Assembly (NCBI RefSeq): GCF_016464425.1
Contig: NZ_JADDKQ010000010.1
Location: forward strand, 186,001 to 250,000
Direction of reading: 5' to 3'
Source: Actinotalea solisilvae
GTDB taxonomy: Bacteria > Actinomycetota > Actinomycetes > Actinomycetales > Cellulomonadaceae
Length of the DNA: 64,000 bases
The position numbers and the translations under genes are program-made. The notes under the pieces were generated by a model. That model was not told the origin of the DNA and did no database searches. It worked only from the letters and a program-made list of their open reading frames with translations. Positions 1 to 7,498 of this stretch are shown here, piece after piece. Each line of letters starts with the position of its first letter. Within the stretch, counting starts at the first letter, position 1.

Positions 1-126
1 CGTCGTGGTGGCGGCGACGAGGACCGCGAGCGTCACGACGACCGCCCGGCCCCACGGCGTGCGCACGAGGTCGAGCACCGTCGCCCGCAGCGCGCGCGGG
101 ACGAGCGCGGGCAGCGTCCGCCTCAT
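1..126 (-). CDS. N-terminal part of a membrane protein, cut by the window edge
   Basis: Only the first 42 codons are visible, reading leftward off the window. The start ATG (124-126) is preceded on the minus strand by a strong GAGGAGGAG ribosome binding site. The visible part has a basic, arginine-rich head followed by a hydrophobic run from about residue 27 (AVVVTLAVLVAATTT), so it looks like a cytoplasmic N-terminus entering a first membrane helix or an uncleaved signal anchor. Nothing visible identifies the family. It is divergent from cysK and separated from it by 465 bases. Confidence 0.6.
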   Translation of the reverse strand, partial: MRRTLPALVPRALRATVLDLVRTPWGRAVVVTLAVLVAATTT

Positions 127-223
127 GCGCTCCTCCTCACGACGGTCGTGCGCACCGCGACGGTCGACCGGCGACGGCGCACGCAGGCTAGCGCGCCCGA
201 CCCCCGGCCCACCCGTCGGCCGA

Positions 224-253
224 TTGCTGCCCCGGCGAGCCAGGCGCTAGCGT
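224..253 (+). promoter_or_regulatory. Candidate promoter of the cysK region
   Basis: TTGCTG at 224-229 and TAGCGT at 248-253 are separated by 18 bases, a reasonable sigma70-type pair. The -10 element lies 8 bases before the GTG at 262, which would make a short ORF there leaderless. If used for cysK, it gives a leader of more than 300 bases. The rest of the 127-591 gap shows no other gene. Confidence 0.4.
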
Positions 254-261
254 CTCGGCTC

Positions 262-411
262 GTGCAGCGAGCGTGCGGAGCGACCGACGTCCTCGGACGT
301 GCGCGCGCGCACCGCCCGGTGCGTCCGCGCCCGGCGCGGGCCGCCCGCGCCGACTGCCTCGGCCCGTCCGCCGCCCCTCGCCGGCGGTGCTGTCGCACGT
401 CCTGTCGCTAG
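262..411 (+). CDS. Candidate leaderless cysteine-containing leader ORF upstream of cysK
   Basis: A 49-codon ORF runs from GTG 262 to TAG 409-411. The start is 8 bases after a TAGCGT -10-like element, as expected for a leaderless message. The product is arginine-rich and ends RRRCCRTSCR, so a Cys-Cys pair and a third Cys occur within eight codons of the stop, in the leader of a cysteine-biosynthesis gene. Polycysteine leaderless short ORFs are reported in mycobacteria as cysteine-responsive attenuators; assigning that role here is inference. A shorter version could start at GTG 319. Random occurrence in GC-rich DNA is a real alternative. Confidence 0.3.
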   Translation: MQRACGATDVLGRARAHRPVRPRPARAARADCLGPSAAPRRRCCRTSCR

Positions 412-591
412 AGCGCCGGCCGGCCCTCCCGCGCGCACGCTTCACGCTCGTGCGCCCCTGACGGTCCCGACCTGCGCTCGCCCCGCCCCGGCCGAGACCG
501 GCACCGGCCCCGGCACGACGGAATGCGCCCGCCCCGCGCGCCGTTCCGGAGGTCAGCAGAGACGATCATCACCCCAGAGACGAGGACCCCC

Positions 592-1527
592 ATGGCACGC
601 ATCCACGACGACGTCACGACGCTCATCGGCAACACCCCGCTGGTCCGCCTCAACCGCGTGACCGAGGGCGCCGGCGCGACGGTCGCCGCGAAGCTCGAGT
701 TCTACAACCCGGCCAGCTCGGTCAAGGACCGCATCGGCGTCGCGATCATCGACGCGGCCGAGAAGTCCGGCGAGCTGCCCCCCGGCGGCACCGTCGTCGA
801 GGCCACCAGCGGCAACACGGGCATCGCGCTCGCCATGGTCGGCGCGGCGCGCGGGTACGACGTCGTCCTGACGATGCCCGAGACCATGTCCAAGGAGCGC
901 CGCGCGCTGCTGCGCGCGTTCGGCGCCGAGCTCGTGCTCACCCCGGGTTCGGAGGGCATGAAGGGCGCCGTCGCGCGCGCCGAGCAGATCGCGGCCGAGC
1001 GCCCCGGCGCCGTCCTGGCGCGGCAGTTCGCCAACGAGGCCAACCCCGCGATCCACCGCGCGACGACGGCCGAGGAGATCTGGGCCGACACGGACGGCGC
1101 GGTCGACATCGTCGTCGCGGGCATCGGCACGGGCGGCACCATCACCGGCGTCGGGCAGGTGCTCAAGGAGCGCAAGCCGGGGATCCAGATCATCGCCGTC
1201 GAGCCGGCCGAGTCGCCCATCCTCAACGGGGGCCAGCCCGGTCCCCACAAGATCCAGGGCATCGGCGCGAACTTCGTGCCCGAGATCCTCGACACGTCGG
1301 TCTACGACGAGGTCATCGACGTCGACGCCGAGACGGCCGTGCGCGTGGCGCGCGAGACGGCGAAGCAGGAGGGCCTGCTCGTCGGCATCTCGTCCGGCGC
1401 ATCGATCCACGCCGCCGTCGAGGTCGCCAAGCGCCCGGAGAACGCGGGCAAGCTGATCGTCGTCATCGTGCCGTCGTTCGGTGAGCGCTACCTGTCCTCG
1501 ATCCTCTACTCGGACCTGATGGACTGA
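592..1527 (+). CDS. cysK: Cysteine synthase A (O-acetylserine sulfhydrylase)
   Basis: This pyridoxal-phosphate enzyme replaces the acetyl group of O-acetylserine with sulfide to make cysteine, in the cytoplasm. The 311-residue product has the usual length. The PLP lysine is K45 in ASSVKDR; the substrate loop TSGNTG (about 71-76) and the glycine-rich phosphate cup GIGTGGT (about 181-187) are present. An upstream in-frame ATG at 523 would add 23 residues without family support; the start at 592 gives the family N-terminus MARIHDD. cysE follows one base after the stop, so the two enzymes of the cysteine synthase complex are made together. The leader may carry a Cys-codon attenuator (262-411). 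Confidence is very high. Confidence 0.97.
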   Translation: MARIHDDVTTLIGNTPLVRLNRVTEGAGATVAAKLEFYNPASSVKDRIGVAIIDAAEKSGELPPGGTVVEATSGNTGIALAMVGAARGYDVVLTMPETMSKERRALLRAFGAELVLTPGSEGMKGAVARAEQIAAERPGAVLARQFANEANPAIHRATTAEEIWADTDGAVDIVVAGIGTGGTITGVGQVLKERKPGIQIIAVEPAESPILNGGQPGPHKIQGIGANFVPEILDTSVYDEVIDVDAETAVRVARETAKQEGLLVGISSGASIHAAVEVAKRPENAGKLIVVIVPSFGERYLSSILYSDLMD

Positions 1528-1528
1528 C

Positions 1529-2113
1529 GTGGAGCATCTATGGCGCTTCCTCGGGGTCCTGCGCGAGGACCTGCACGCCGCCCGGCGGCGTGACCCCGCC
1601 GCGCGCAGCCTCGTCGAGGTCGCCCTCGGCTACCCGGGCGTCCACGCCGTGTGGGCGTACCGGGTGGCCCACCGCATGTGGCGCGAGCCCGGCCTGCGCC
1701 TCGCGGCGCGCCTGCTCTCGCAGGCGGTGCGCGCGGCGACGGGCATCGAGATCCATCCGGGCGCGCAGCTCGGACGGCGGCTGTTCATCGACCACGGCAT
1801 GGGCATCGTCATCGGCGAGACCGCCGTCGTCGGGGACGACGTCGTCCTCTTCCACGGCGCGACCCTCGGCGGCAAGGCCATGCGGCGCGGCAAGCGCCAC
1901 CCCACGCTCGGGGACGACGTCGTCGTGGGCGCGGGTGCGAAGGTGCTCGGGCCGGTGTGGGTGGGCGACGGCGCGCAGATCGGCGCGAACGCCGTCGTCG
2001 TCAAGGACGTCCCGGCCGGCGCGACCGCGGTCGGGGTGCCCGCGGTGGTCCGCACGCGGCCGCTCCCCTCGCCCGCGGCGGACCTCGTCGAGGACCCCGC
2101 GATCTACATCTGA
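1529..2113 (+). CDS. cysE: Serine O-acetyltransferase
   Basis: It acetylates serine with acetyl-CoA to give O-acetylserine, the substrate of the adjacent CysK. The 194-residue product starts at GTG 1529, one base after the cysK stop. It shows the short helical N-terminal domain and then left-handed beta-helix hexapeptide repeats, with the typical segments [33 protein letters not shown] and LFHGATLGG. The C-terminus ends in DPAIYI; terminal isoleucine is the residue that CysE proteins insert into the CysK active site to form the cysteine synthase complex. It is the short actinobacterial form rather than the roughly 270-residue enterobacterial one. Confidence 0.96.
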   Translation: MEHLWRFLGVLREDLHAARRRDPAARSLVEVALGYPGVHAVWAYRVAHRMWREPGLRLAARLLSQAVRAATGIEIHPGAQLGRRLFIDHGMGIVIGETAVVGDDVVLFHGATLGGKAMRRGKRHPTLGDDVVVGAGAKVLGPVWVGDGAQIGANAVVVKDVPAGATAVGVPAVVRTRPLPSPAADLVEDPAIYI

Positions 2114-2137
2114 CCGGGCCCGCCCGGCAGGCAGTCC

Positions 2138-2170
2138 CGAGCCCCGGTCCGCCTCGCGGACCGGGGCTCG
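2138..2170 (+). terminator. Hairpin terminator after cysE
   Basis: A perfect 14-bp stem (2138-2151 with 2157-2170) closes a five-base loop 24 bases after the cysE stop. The stem is GC-rich and no clear T-run follows, as is common for intrinsic-type hairpins in high-GC actinomycetes. It isolates cysKE from the GntR operon. Confidence 0.7.
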
Positions 2171-2191
2171 CCACGCACCGCCGTGCTCCCG

Positions 2192-2221
2192 TTGTTCTAG
2201 TTGTCATCTAACAAGTATGCT
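2192..2221 (+). promoter_or_regulatory. Promoter with embedded GntR/YtrA-type operator
   Basis: TTGTTC (2192-2197) and TATGCT (2216-2221) form a -35/-10 pair with 18-base spacing; the -10 is 6 bases before the ATG at 2228, predicting a leaderless mRNA. The inverted repeat TTGT-N6-ACAA (2201-2214) sits entirely in the spacer. YtrA-subfamily GntR repressors bind sites of this form, so autorepression by steric block is the natural reading. Confidence 0.6.
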
Positions 2222-2227
2222 GACGCC

Positions 2228-2581
2228 ATGCTCTTCCGGATCGACCCCTCGGCACCCGAGCCGCTCTTCGCGCAGCTCGCGGGCCAGGTGCGCTCCGCGG
2301 TCGCCGCGGGCGGTCTGCGGCCCGGCGAGCGGCTGCCGAGCGCGCGGGACCTCGCCGCGTCGCTCGACGTCAACATCCACACGGTGCTGCGCGCCTACCA
2401 GGACCTGCGCGACGAGGGCCTCATCGACCTGCGGCGCGGCCGGGGCGCCGTCGTCGCCGCCGGGCCCGCGACCGACTACGCGCCGCTGCACGCCGCGATC
2501 GCCGAGGTCGTCGCGACGGCCCGCCGCCTCGGCGTCTCCCCCGAGACCACGACCGCCCTGCTCAAGGAGGCGCTCCGATGA
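2228..2581 (+). CDS. GntR-family regulator, YtrA-type
   Basis: A 117-residue one-domain regulator. Residues about 10-75 form a winged helix-turn-helix with GntR signatures: PLFAQLAGQVRSAVAAGGL, GERLPSARDLAASLDVN and NTVLRAYQDL-like HTVLRAYQDLRDEGLI. The remaining 40 residues form the short C-terminal helix pair of the YtrA subfamily, with no ligand-binding domain. The ATG at 2228 was preferred over the in-frame TTG at 2201 because the TTG lies inside the operator and promoter. The gene overlaps the next one by ATGA, so it probably represses itself and the coupled membrane-protein gene. The signal is unknown; YtrA relatives often respond to cell-envelope stress. Confidence 0.9.
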   Translation: MLFRIDPSAPEPLFAQLAGQVRSAVAAGGLRPGERLPSARDLAASLDVNIHTVLRAYQDLRDEGLIDLRRGRGAVVAAGPATDYAPLHAAIAEVVATARRLGVSPETTTALLKEALR

Positions 2582-3591
2582 CCGCGCGCACGACGACGTC
2601 CGCCCCGCCCGTCCCGCACCGGGGCGCCACGATCCTCTGGACGGTCGTCGTCCCGGCCCTGGTGACTCTCGCCGGGTCGGCTCTCGCACTGTCCTGGCGC
2701 GACGAGCTGCCGGACCGGGTCGCATCACACTGGGGCCGGGGTGGGGGTGTCGACGGGTACAGCACCCTCTCCACGCTGCTGCTCGGCCTCGGGGGCCTCA
2801 CGCTCGCCTTCTGCGCCTTCATGGCCCTCGTCGGCACGCTCGCCGGACGGGCCTCGATGAGCCGGCGCTTCACGTGCGGCATGGCCGTGTGGTTCGCCGT
2901 CTTCCTCCAGGCCGTCCTGCTCTCGACGCTCGCGCCGCAGCGCGGCCTCACGGACCCGTCGGCCGCGCCGGACGCCGCGGGCGGCCTCGGCGTCGCGCTC
3001 GTCGTCGCCTGCCTCGCGGCCATCGCGGTGGCCTGGGCCGTCCCGGGTGACGAGGCCATCGCCGCGAGCGCGACGCCACCGCCGGGCGCCCTGCGGCTCG
3101 ACCTCGGCGCGTCGGAGCACGCGGTGTGGGTCGGCGAGGTCGGGCAGCGGGGCGTGGTCGTCGGGGTCGTCGGCGCGGCGCTGCTCGCGACCGTCGTCTC
3201 GCTCGCGTCGGGACTGTGGCTCTTCGGCGTCGTGCTCGGGGTGATCCTCGTCGCGGTGATGGCCGCGACCCTGCGCTGGACGGTCACCGTGGACGCGCGC
3301 GGCCTCACGGCGCGCTCGCTGCTCCGCCGGCCGCGCGTGCACGTCCCGTTGGCCGAGGTCGAGGGCGCCGAGGTGGTCGACGTCGACCCGATGCGCGAGT
3401 TCGGCGGCTGGGGGCTGCGCATCGGGCTCGACGGTCGCACGGGCGTCGTGCTCCGCGGCGGCCCGGCCATCCAGGTGCGCCGCAGCGGCGGGCGGGTCGT
3501 GGTCGTCACCGTGGACGACGCCGCGACGGGTGCGGCGCTGCTCAACACGCTCGCCGAGCGGGGTCGCGCGTCGACCGGCTCGTCGGGCTGA
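2578..3591 (+). CDS. DUF1648-type integral membrane protein
   Basis: 337 residues with about five or six membrane segments. The N-terminal half fits the DUF1648 family: a first helix (ILWTVVVPALVTLAGSALAL) is followed by DELPDRVASHWG, the extracytoplasmic motif typical of that domain, then more helices. The C-terminal third (from about residue 220) is soluble, resembling the PH-like tail found after DUF1648 in actinobacterial homologs. The start ATG overlaps the regulator stop (ATGA) with AAGGAGG upstream. DUF1648 proteins are often co-encoded with small GntR or SdpR-type regulators and linked to envelope stress or peptide immunity; the exact role here is unknown. Confidence 0.8.
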   Translation: MTARTTTSAPPVPHRGATILWTVVVPALVTLAGSALALSWRDELPDRVASHWGRGGGVDGYSTLSTLLLGLGGLTLAFCAFMALVGTLAGRASMSRRFTCGMAVWFAVFLQAVLLSTLAPQRGLTDPSAAPDAAGGLGVALVVACLAAIAVAWAVPGDEAIAASATPPPGALRLDLGASEHAVWVGEVGQRGVVVGVVGAALLATVVSLASGLWLFGVVLGVILVAVMAATLRWTVTVDARGLTARSLLRRPRVHVPLAEVEGAEVVDVDPMREFGGWGLRIGLDGRTGVVLRGGPAIQVRRSGGRVVVVTVDDAATGAALLNTLAERGRASTGSSG

Positions 3592-3646
3592 CCCAAGATC
3601 GCCGGCCCGCTACCCTGGCCGCTCGACCACGACGACAGGGGGCCGC

Positions 3647-4366
3647 GTGTCGAACACGCCGGAGGGCATGGACGTCCTCCTCCACCAGCTCATGGGCTTC
3701 GCCGGGGCGCTGCGCGCCTCCGAGGCGGCGCTGCCCGACCAAACCGCGGCCGACGACCCGACCGGCGCGGTCCGGGCGTCCCTCGGGCGCTCGGGCGACG
3801 TCGTCGGCCTCGACGTCGCGGCGGACTGGTCCTCCCGGGTCGACCCGGCCGAGCTCGGGGCGGCCGTCGTCGCCGCTGCGTCCGCCACCGCTGAGGCCCG
3901 CGTGCGCGCGCTCGGCGACGCGTTCGTCGCCCCCACCGACCTCGAGCCCGCCGGGGGCGGGCCGCAGGCCGTCGACCTGCCCGAGCTGCCCGACGGCGTC
4001 GTCGTGCCGCCCCTCGAGGACCTTGCCGAGCGGGCGATCGGTGCGCTGCGCACCGCGGACGCACCGACCCTCGACGCCGACGGGCTCGCCGTCGGCGTGG
4101 GCGCGGACGGCCGCGTGCGCGTCGGACTCGCCTCCGGCGGCCTCGCCACGTGCGAGGTGGACCCCGCCTGGGCGGCGGACCGGACCGGCCAGCAGCTCAC
4201 CATGGCGCTGGACGAGGCGCTGCGCGGCGCCCGCGCGGTGCTCCGCGACCGGGCCGAGGCTACGTCGCGCCGCTCGGCCGAGCTCGACACGCTCCTCGCC
4301 GGGGCGCTCGCACACCTGCGCCTGCCGGCCGGCGGCGCGCCCGACCAGGGAGGCCGTGATGTCTGA
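3647..4366 (+). CDS. YbaB/EbfC-like protein of a WXG100-type module
   Basis: 239 residues from GTG 3647, chosen because AGGGGG lies 6 bases upstream and a TACCCT -10 element (3611-3616) precedes it. The N-terminal part is helical and acidic. The stretch near residues 150-190 (GRVRVGLASGGLATCEVD followed by QQLTMALDEALRGA) has the strand-helix pattern of YbaB/EbfC DNA-binding domains, which in actinomycetes are often encoded beside WXG100/EspC genes. It overlaps the next gene by eight bases. A possible role is as chaperone, regulator or co-secreted partner. The family call is moderate and the function is unknown. Confidence 0.55.
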   Translation: MSNTPEGMDVLLHQLMGFAGALRASEAALPDQTAADDPTGAVRASLGRSGDVVGLDVAADWSSRVDPAELGAAVVAAASATAEARVRALGDAFVAPTDLEPAGGGPQAVDLPELPDGVVVPPLEDLAERAIGALRTADAPTLDADGLAVGVGADGRVRVGLASGGLATCEVDPAWAADRTGQQLTMALDEALRGARAVLRDRAEATSRRSAELDTLLAGALAHLRLPAGGAPDQGGRDV

Positions 4367-4658
4367 CATCTTCGTCGTGACCGAGGCGCTCCGGAAGGAG
4401 GCGACCACCTGGGACGAGCAGGCCGGGATCATCGCCTCCTCGGCGAGCAGCGCCGAGAGCCTCCGGCTCACCAACCTCACCGCCGGCATCTTCTTCCCCA
4501 TCGTCGGCGAGTACGAGTCCACCGTGGACGCCGTCGCGGCCCGGTGCCGCGAGGGCAGCACGCAGATGACCGCGATCGCCTCGACGCTCCGCCGCAACGC
4601 GGACGCGTACGACCGCGGCGACGCGGACGTCTCGCAGCACGTCGCCGACGCGTACTGA
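4359..4658 (+). CDS. EspC/WXG100-like small helical protein (type VII secretion type)
   Basis: 99 residues, starting inside the previous gene. The sequence (VTEALRKEATTWDEQAGIIA to STLRRNADAYDRGDADVSQ) fits the T7SS ESX EspC-type fold: two long helices around a central turn and a TLRRNADAYDRGD segment near the end, similar to the Y-x3-D/E secretion signal of EsxB-type proteins (here YDRGD). No signal peptide or membrane segment is present. Proteins of this type are usually secreted as dimers or serve as N-terminal adaptors for larger substrates; the next gene is the natural partner. Confidence 0.65.
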   Translation: MSDIFVVTEALRKEATTWDEQAGIIASSASSAESLRLTNLTAGIFFPIVGEYESTVDAVAARCREGSTQMTAIASTLRRNADAYDRGDADVSQHVADAY

Positions 4659-4717
4659 CGCAGACCGCGTCGCCGCACCACCAGCACCGCAGCCAGCCAG
4701 ACCACCCCGGGGGGACC

Positions 4718-5449
4718 ATGTTCAGCGAGGCCCAGTACCAGGCAGTGATCGACGAGCTCAACAGCGGGATGGCCCAGCTGTCGGGGCACCTGGGGCGCAT
4801 CAACCCCACGATCCAGGCCGCGACGAACCACTGGTACATCCCCGACTGGGTCGCCGACGCGCTGGTCGCGTGCGGGAACAAGCTCATGGAGGCCGGTCGC
4901 TGGATCGTCGAGAAGATCGGCGAGCTGCTGGAGGGCGCGGCGGCGCCGGTGCTGTTCTTCTGGAAGGCCTACGACTGGCACTCGGGCGTCGGCGGCCCGG
5001 CCTCCCAGGTGGCGGGCAACACGAGCGCGGGGGCCCTGCGCGCGACGTTCGACTGGTCCGGCGACGCCGCGACGGCCTACACCCGTGCCGTGTCGACGCA
5101 GCCCACGGCGGCGGCCGAGATCCAGGCGATCTCGACGACCATGGCGACCTCGCTGGGCATCTGCGCGGCCGCGGGGCTCGCGTTCTACGTCGCGCTCGGC
5201 ATCATCCTCGTCAAGGTCATCGCCGCGACGATCGCCGCGATCGCGGCCTTCGGCTCGGTCGTCTTCTCGCCCGCGGGCGTCGCCATCATCATCGAGGAGG
5301 CCGCGGTGAGCGGCGCGATGATCTGGGCCGCGATCGGCTCGCTCACCGCGCTCCTCGCCGCCCAGGCCAACCAGATCGTCGCGATGAAGGGCGCCGCGAG
5401 CGCGGGCGACGCGTTCCCGCGCGGCGCCTGGCCCGTGGGCACGGTGTGA
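4718..5449 (+). CDS. Hydrophobic WXG-like protein, putative type VII substrate
   Basis: 243 residues, no recognised family. Residues 1-75 are amphipathic helices; a WSG turn (FDWSGDAATAY, about residues 111-121) is the WXG-type motif, followed by a helix of the expected length. From about residue 145 to 215 there are two or three strongly hydrophobic segments rich in Ala and Ile (GLAFYVALGIILVKVIAATIAAI and neighbours). The C-terminus is short and carries no visible toxin domain. The start ATG is 59 bases after the EspC-like stop, with GGGGG just upstream. Context suggests a secreted or membrane-inserting partner of the EspC-like protein. Confidence 0.5.
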   Translation: MFSEAQYQAVIDELNSGMAQLSGHLGRINPTIQAATNHWYIPDWVADALVACGNKLMEAGRWIVEKIGELLEGAAAPVLFFWKAYDWHSGVGGPASQVAGNTSAGALRATFDWSGDAATAYTRAVSTQPTAAAEIQAISTTMATSLGICAAAGLAFYVALGIILVKVIAATIAAIAAFGSVVFSPAGVAIIIEEAAVSGAMIWAAIGSLTALLAAQANQIVAMKGAASAGDAFPRGAWPVGTV

Positions 5450-5853
5450 GCGCGCCGGCAGGACCGGCCGCCGCCGGCGCCTCGCGTCGGCGGGCACGCC
5501 TTGCGTGGACCGTGGTCCTCGGCGTCGCCGTGCTGGGCCTCGTCGGCGTCGCGGTCGTGCTCCTCGCTACCGGTGTCCGGGAGGGGGTGTGGGTCGCGCT
5601 GGCGCTCGCGGGCATCGCGCTGCTCGGAGCTGTCGGCGCGGCGGCGTTCTCGGCGCAGGACCGCCGTCGCCGTCGCGAGCAGCTCGCGGTCGCCTTCGGC
5701 GGGTCGCTCGAGGCCGCCCGCGCGAGCATCGACCAGGACGCCCTGCGCGCCCTGCGCGACACCGAGGGCGAGCTCGTCGCCACCCGCGCGGTCCGGCGGC
5801 AGCTGCCCATGCTGAGCCTCCAGCAGGCCGTCGACCTCGTCCGCTCGCTCTAG
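5446..5853 (+). CDS. Small membrane protein with two helices
   Basis: 135 residues from a GTG that overlaps the previous stop (GTGA). Two transmembrane helices at about residues 19-41 and 47-67 are followed by an arginine-rich loop (RRRRREQ) and a roughly 65-residue cytoplasmic helical tail. No known domain was recognised. Tight coupling to the WXG-like gene suggests a dedicated accessory, for example an immunity or membrane-anchoring factor, but no sequence feature proves this. Confidence 0.6.
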   Translation: MSAPAGPAAAGASRRRARLAWTVVLGVAVLGLVGVAVVLLATGVREGVWVALALAGIALLGAVGAAAFSAQDRRRRREQLAVAFGGSLEAARASIDQDALRALRDTEGELVATRAVRRQLPMLSLQQAVDLVRSL

Positions 5854-7058
5854 TGGGGGCACCCGCGCCCGAGCCGGGTCCCCGGCCGTCGCGGGGCCGG
5901 GTGGGCCGGCAGCTCGCGGACCAGCCGACGACGGCCGGTGTCGTCACGGCGGTCGTGGGGTTCACGAGCGCGTTCGCCGTCGTCCTCGCCGGGCTGCGCG
6001 CGGTGGGCGCCGACGCCGCCCAGGCGTCGTCGGGCCTCCTCGCGGTCACCGTGCTCATGGGGCTCGCGACGGTGCTCCTCGCGTGGCGCACCCGGCTGCC
6101 GATCACGGTCGCGTGGTCGACGCCGGGCGCCGCGCTGCTGGCGACCACCGGCACGGTCGACGGCGGCTGGCCCGCGGCCGTCGGCGCGTTCGCGCTGTGC
6201 GGGGTGCTGCTCGCGGCCGTCGGGCTCGTGACGCCGCTGGCGGACCTCGTGCGCCGGATCCCCGCCCCGCTCGCCTCGGCGATGCTCGCGGGCGTGCTGC
6301 TCGACCTGTGCCTCGCGCCCGTGCGCGGCCTGGCCGACGCACCCGCCCTCGTCGCGCCCGTGGTCGTCGTGTGGGCGGCGCTGCTGCGGCTCGCACCGCG
6401 GTGGGCCGCGCCGGCGGCGCTCCTCGCGGCGGCCGTGCTCGCCCTCACCTCGGACGACGTCCGCGCGCTCGGCCCCGAGTCGTGGGCGCCGAGCCTCGTG
6501 TGGACCACGCCGACCCTCACGCCCGCGGCCGTCGTCTCCGTCGCGATCCCCCTGTTCGTCGTGACGATGGCGTCGCAGAACCTCCCCGGCGTCGCCGTGC
6601 TCGCCGGGTTCGGGTACGCGCCGCCCCTGCGCCCGGTCCTGCTCACGACGGGCCTCGGCACCGTGGTCGGCGCTCCGTTCGGCGGGCACGCGATCAACCT
6701 CGCCGCGATCAGCGCCGCGCTCGCGGCCGGACCCGAGGCCGGCCCGGACCCGCGGCGGCGCTGGCGGGCCGCGGTCACGGCCGGCGCCGGCTACGTCGTC
6801 CTGGGTCTCGGGTCCGCCGGCGTCGCCGCGATCGCCCTGGCCGCACCCGGCGGGCTCATCGAGGCCGCGGCCGGGCTCGCTCTCGTCGCGACCCTCGCCG
6901 GGGCCCTGCGCGCCGCGTCCACGGCCGAGCAGCCCGTCGCCGCGGCCGTGACGTTCCTCGTGACCGCGTCGGGGCTCCAGCTCGCGGGCGTGGGCTCGGC
7001 GTTCTGGGGTCTGGTCGCCGGTCTCGTGCTGCACGGCGTCCTCCGCCGCCGGCCCTGA
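5853..7058 (+). CDS. BenE/YdcO-family transporter (benzoate/H+ symporter-like)
   Basis: 401 residues with about 12 membrane segments. Family hallmarks include the N-terminal [18 protein letters not shown], the [10 protein letters not shown] segment, and the conserved block [17 protein letters not shown] followed by [17 protein letters not shown]. BenE proteins are proton-coupled importers of benzoate and related aromatic acids, but most members are untested, so the substrate is open. The GTG start shares one base with the stop of the previous gene; co-transcription with the WXG-like module is therefore likely. No aromatic-degradation genes are nearby. Confidence 0.88.
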   Translation: MGAPAPEPGPRPSRGRVGRQLADQPTTAGVVTAVVGFTSAFAVVLAGLRAVGADAAQASSGLLAVTVLMGLATVLLAWRTRLPITVAWSTPGAALLATTGTVDGGWPAAVGAFALCGVLLAAVGLVTPLADLVRRIPAPLASAMLAGVLLDLCLAPVRGLADAPALVAPVVVVWAALLRLAPRWAAPAALLAAAVLALTSDDVRALGPESWAPSLVWTTPTLTPAAVVSVAIPLFVVTMASQNLPGVAVLAGFGYAPPLRPVLLTTGLGTVVGAPFGGHAINLAAISAALAAGPEAGPDPRRRWRAAVTAGAGYVVLGLGSAGVAAIALAAPGGLIEAAAGLALVATLAGALRAASTAEQPVAAAVTFLVTASGLQLAGVGSAFWGLVAGLVLHGVLRRRP

Positions 7059-7069
7059 CCGCGCCCGGC

Positions 7070-7089
7070 GGCGAGACGACCGTCTCGCC
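7070..7089. promoter_or_regulatory. 20-bp perfect palindrome after benE
   Basis: GGCGAGACG and CGTCTCGCC flank an AC centre, 12 bases after the benE stop and 24 bases before a -35-like TTGCAC. With an effective 8-bp stem and 4-base loop it could be the benE terminator. Because it is symmetrical and immediately upstream of the sulfur-operon promoter, it could also be a repressor operator for that operon. Confidence 0.45.
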
Positions 7090-7112
7090 ATGTGGCACGA
7101 GCGGGCAGTTCC

Positions 7113-7142
7113 TTGCACGCGCAACCACCACGCCCCTACGCT
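7113..7142 (+). promoter_or_regulatory. Candidate promoter of the sulfonate operon
   Basis: TTGCAC (7113-7118) and TACGCT (7137-7142) with an 18-base spacer. A start site near 7149 would give a leader of about 80 bases before the Cys-rich peptide ORF. Confidence 0.45.
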
Positions 7143-7230
7143 CGCCCTGACGGTCTTGCCTGACGGAAGGCCGCGTCTCATCTGGCGATACGCGCGAGGT
7201 GGGGACCCGATCCGGGAGGGAGGCAGCGCC

Positions 7231-7344
7231 ATGCACCCGCAGCACCTGCGGCGTCCGACGGACCACGTCCGCGACGTGATGATGGCGCTCCCGATGCCCT
7301 CCGGCTGTGGCTGCTGTCCCTGCATGCCAAGCGCTGGCGCCTGA
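7231..7344 (+). CDS. Cysteine-rich leader peptide of the sulfonate operon
   Basis: A 37-residue ORF with a strong GGGAGGGAGG ribosome binding site (7213-7222). The peptide contains [11 protein letters not shown] and then GCGCCPC, four cysteines in seven codons near the 3' end, and stops at TGA 7342-7344. Short leader peptides with an N-terminal Arg/His-Val part and clustered Cys codons precede sulfur-assimilation operons in many actinomycetes, where ribosome stalling at Cys codons is thought to sense cysteine supply. The 154 bases before ssuB contain a potential stem (7432-7439 with 7458-7465). The peptide is probably regulatory rather than functional; the mechanism here is inference. Confidence 0.75.
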   Translation: MHPQHLRRPTDHVRDVMMALPMPSGCGCCPCMPSAGA

Positions 7345-7431
7345 CGAGCCGCCTCCCCCTCGGAGCCGCCTCGCACGGTCCGACGACGTACCTCGGTCGC
7401 CAGCGCTCGCCCCAGCCCGTCCGCCCGCTCT

Positions 7432-7465
7432 GACGAGCGCGCGCCGGAGCGAGCCCACGCTCGTC
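7432..7465 (+). promoter_or_regulatory. Potential attenuator stem before ssuB
   Basis: GACGAGCG (7432-7439) pairs perfectly with CGCTCGTC (7458-7465) across an 18-base loop, 33 bases upstream of the ssuB start and about 90 bases after the leader-peptide stop. It could be the switching stem of a cysteine attenuator; competing structures cannot be resolved by eye. Confidence 0.3.
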
Positions 7466-7498
7466 CGGCTGCCGCCCGTGGACCCCCGAGGACCCCCC

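Noticed and set aside
123-591. Several overlapping open frames upstream of cysK
   Set aside because: All are arginine/proline-rich GC-bias frames without ribosome binding sites. Only the 262-411 frame was kept, because of its promoter geometry and Cys cluster.
553-1410. Long open frame on the minus strand opposite cysK
   Set aside because: It is an antisense shadow caused by GC-rich codon bias; the product is compositionally odd (Asp/Arg/Val-rich) with no fold, and cysK is certain.
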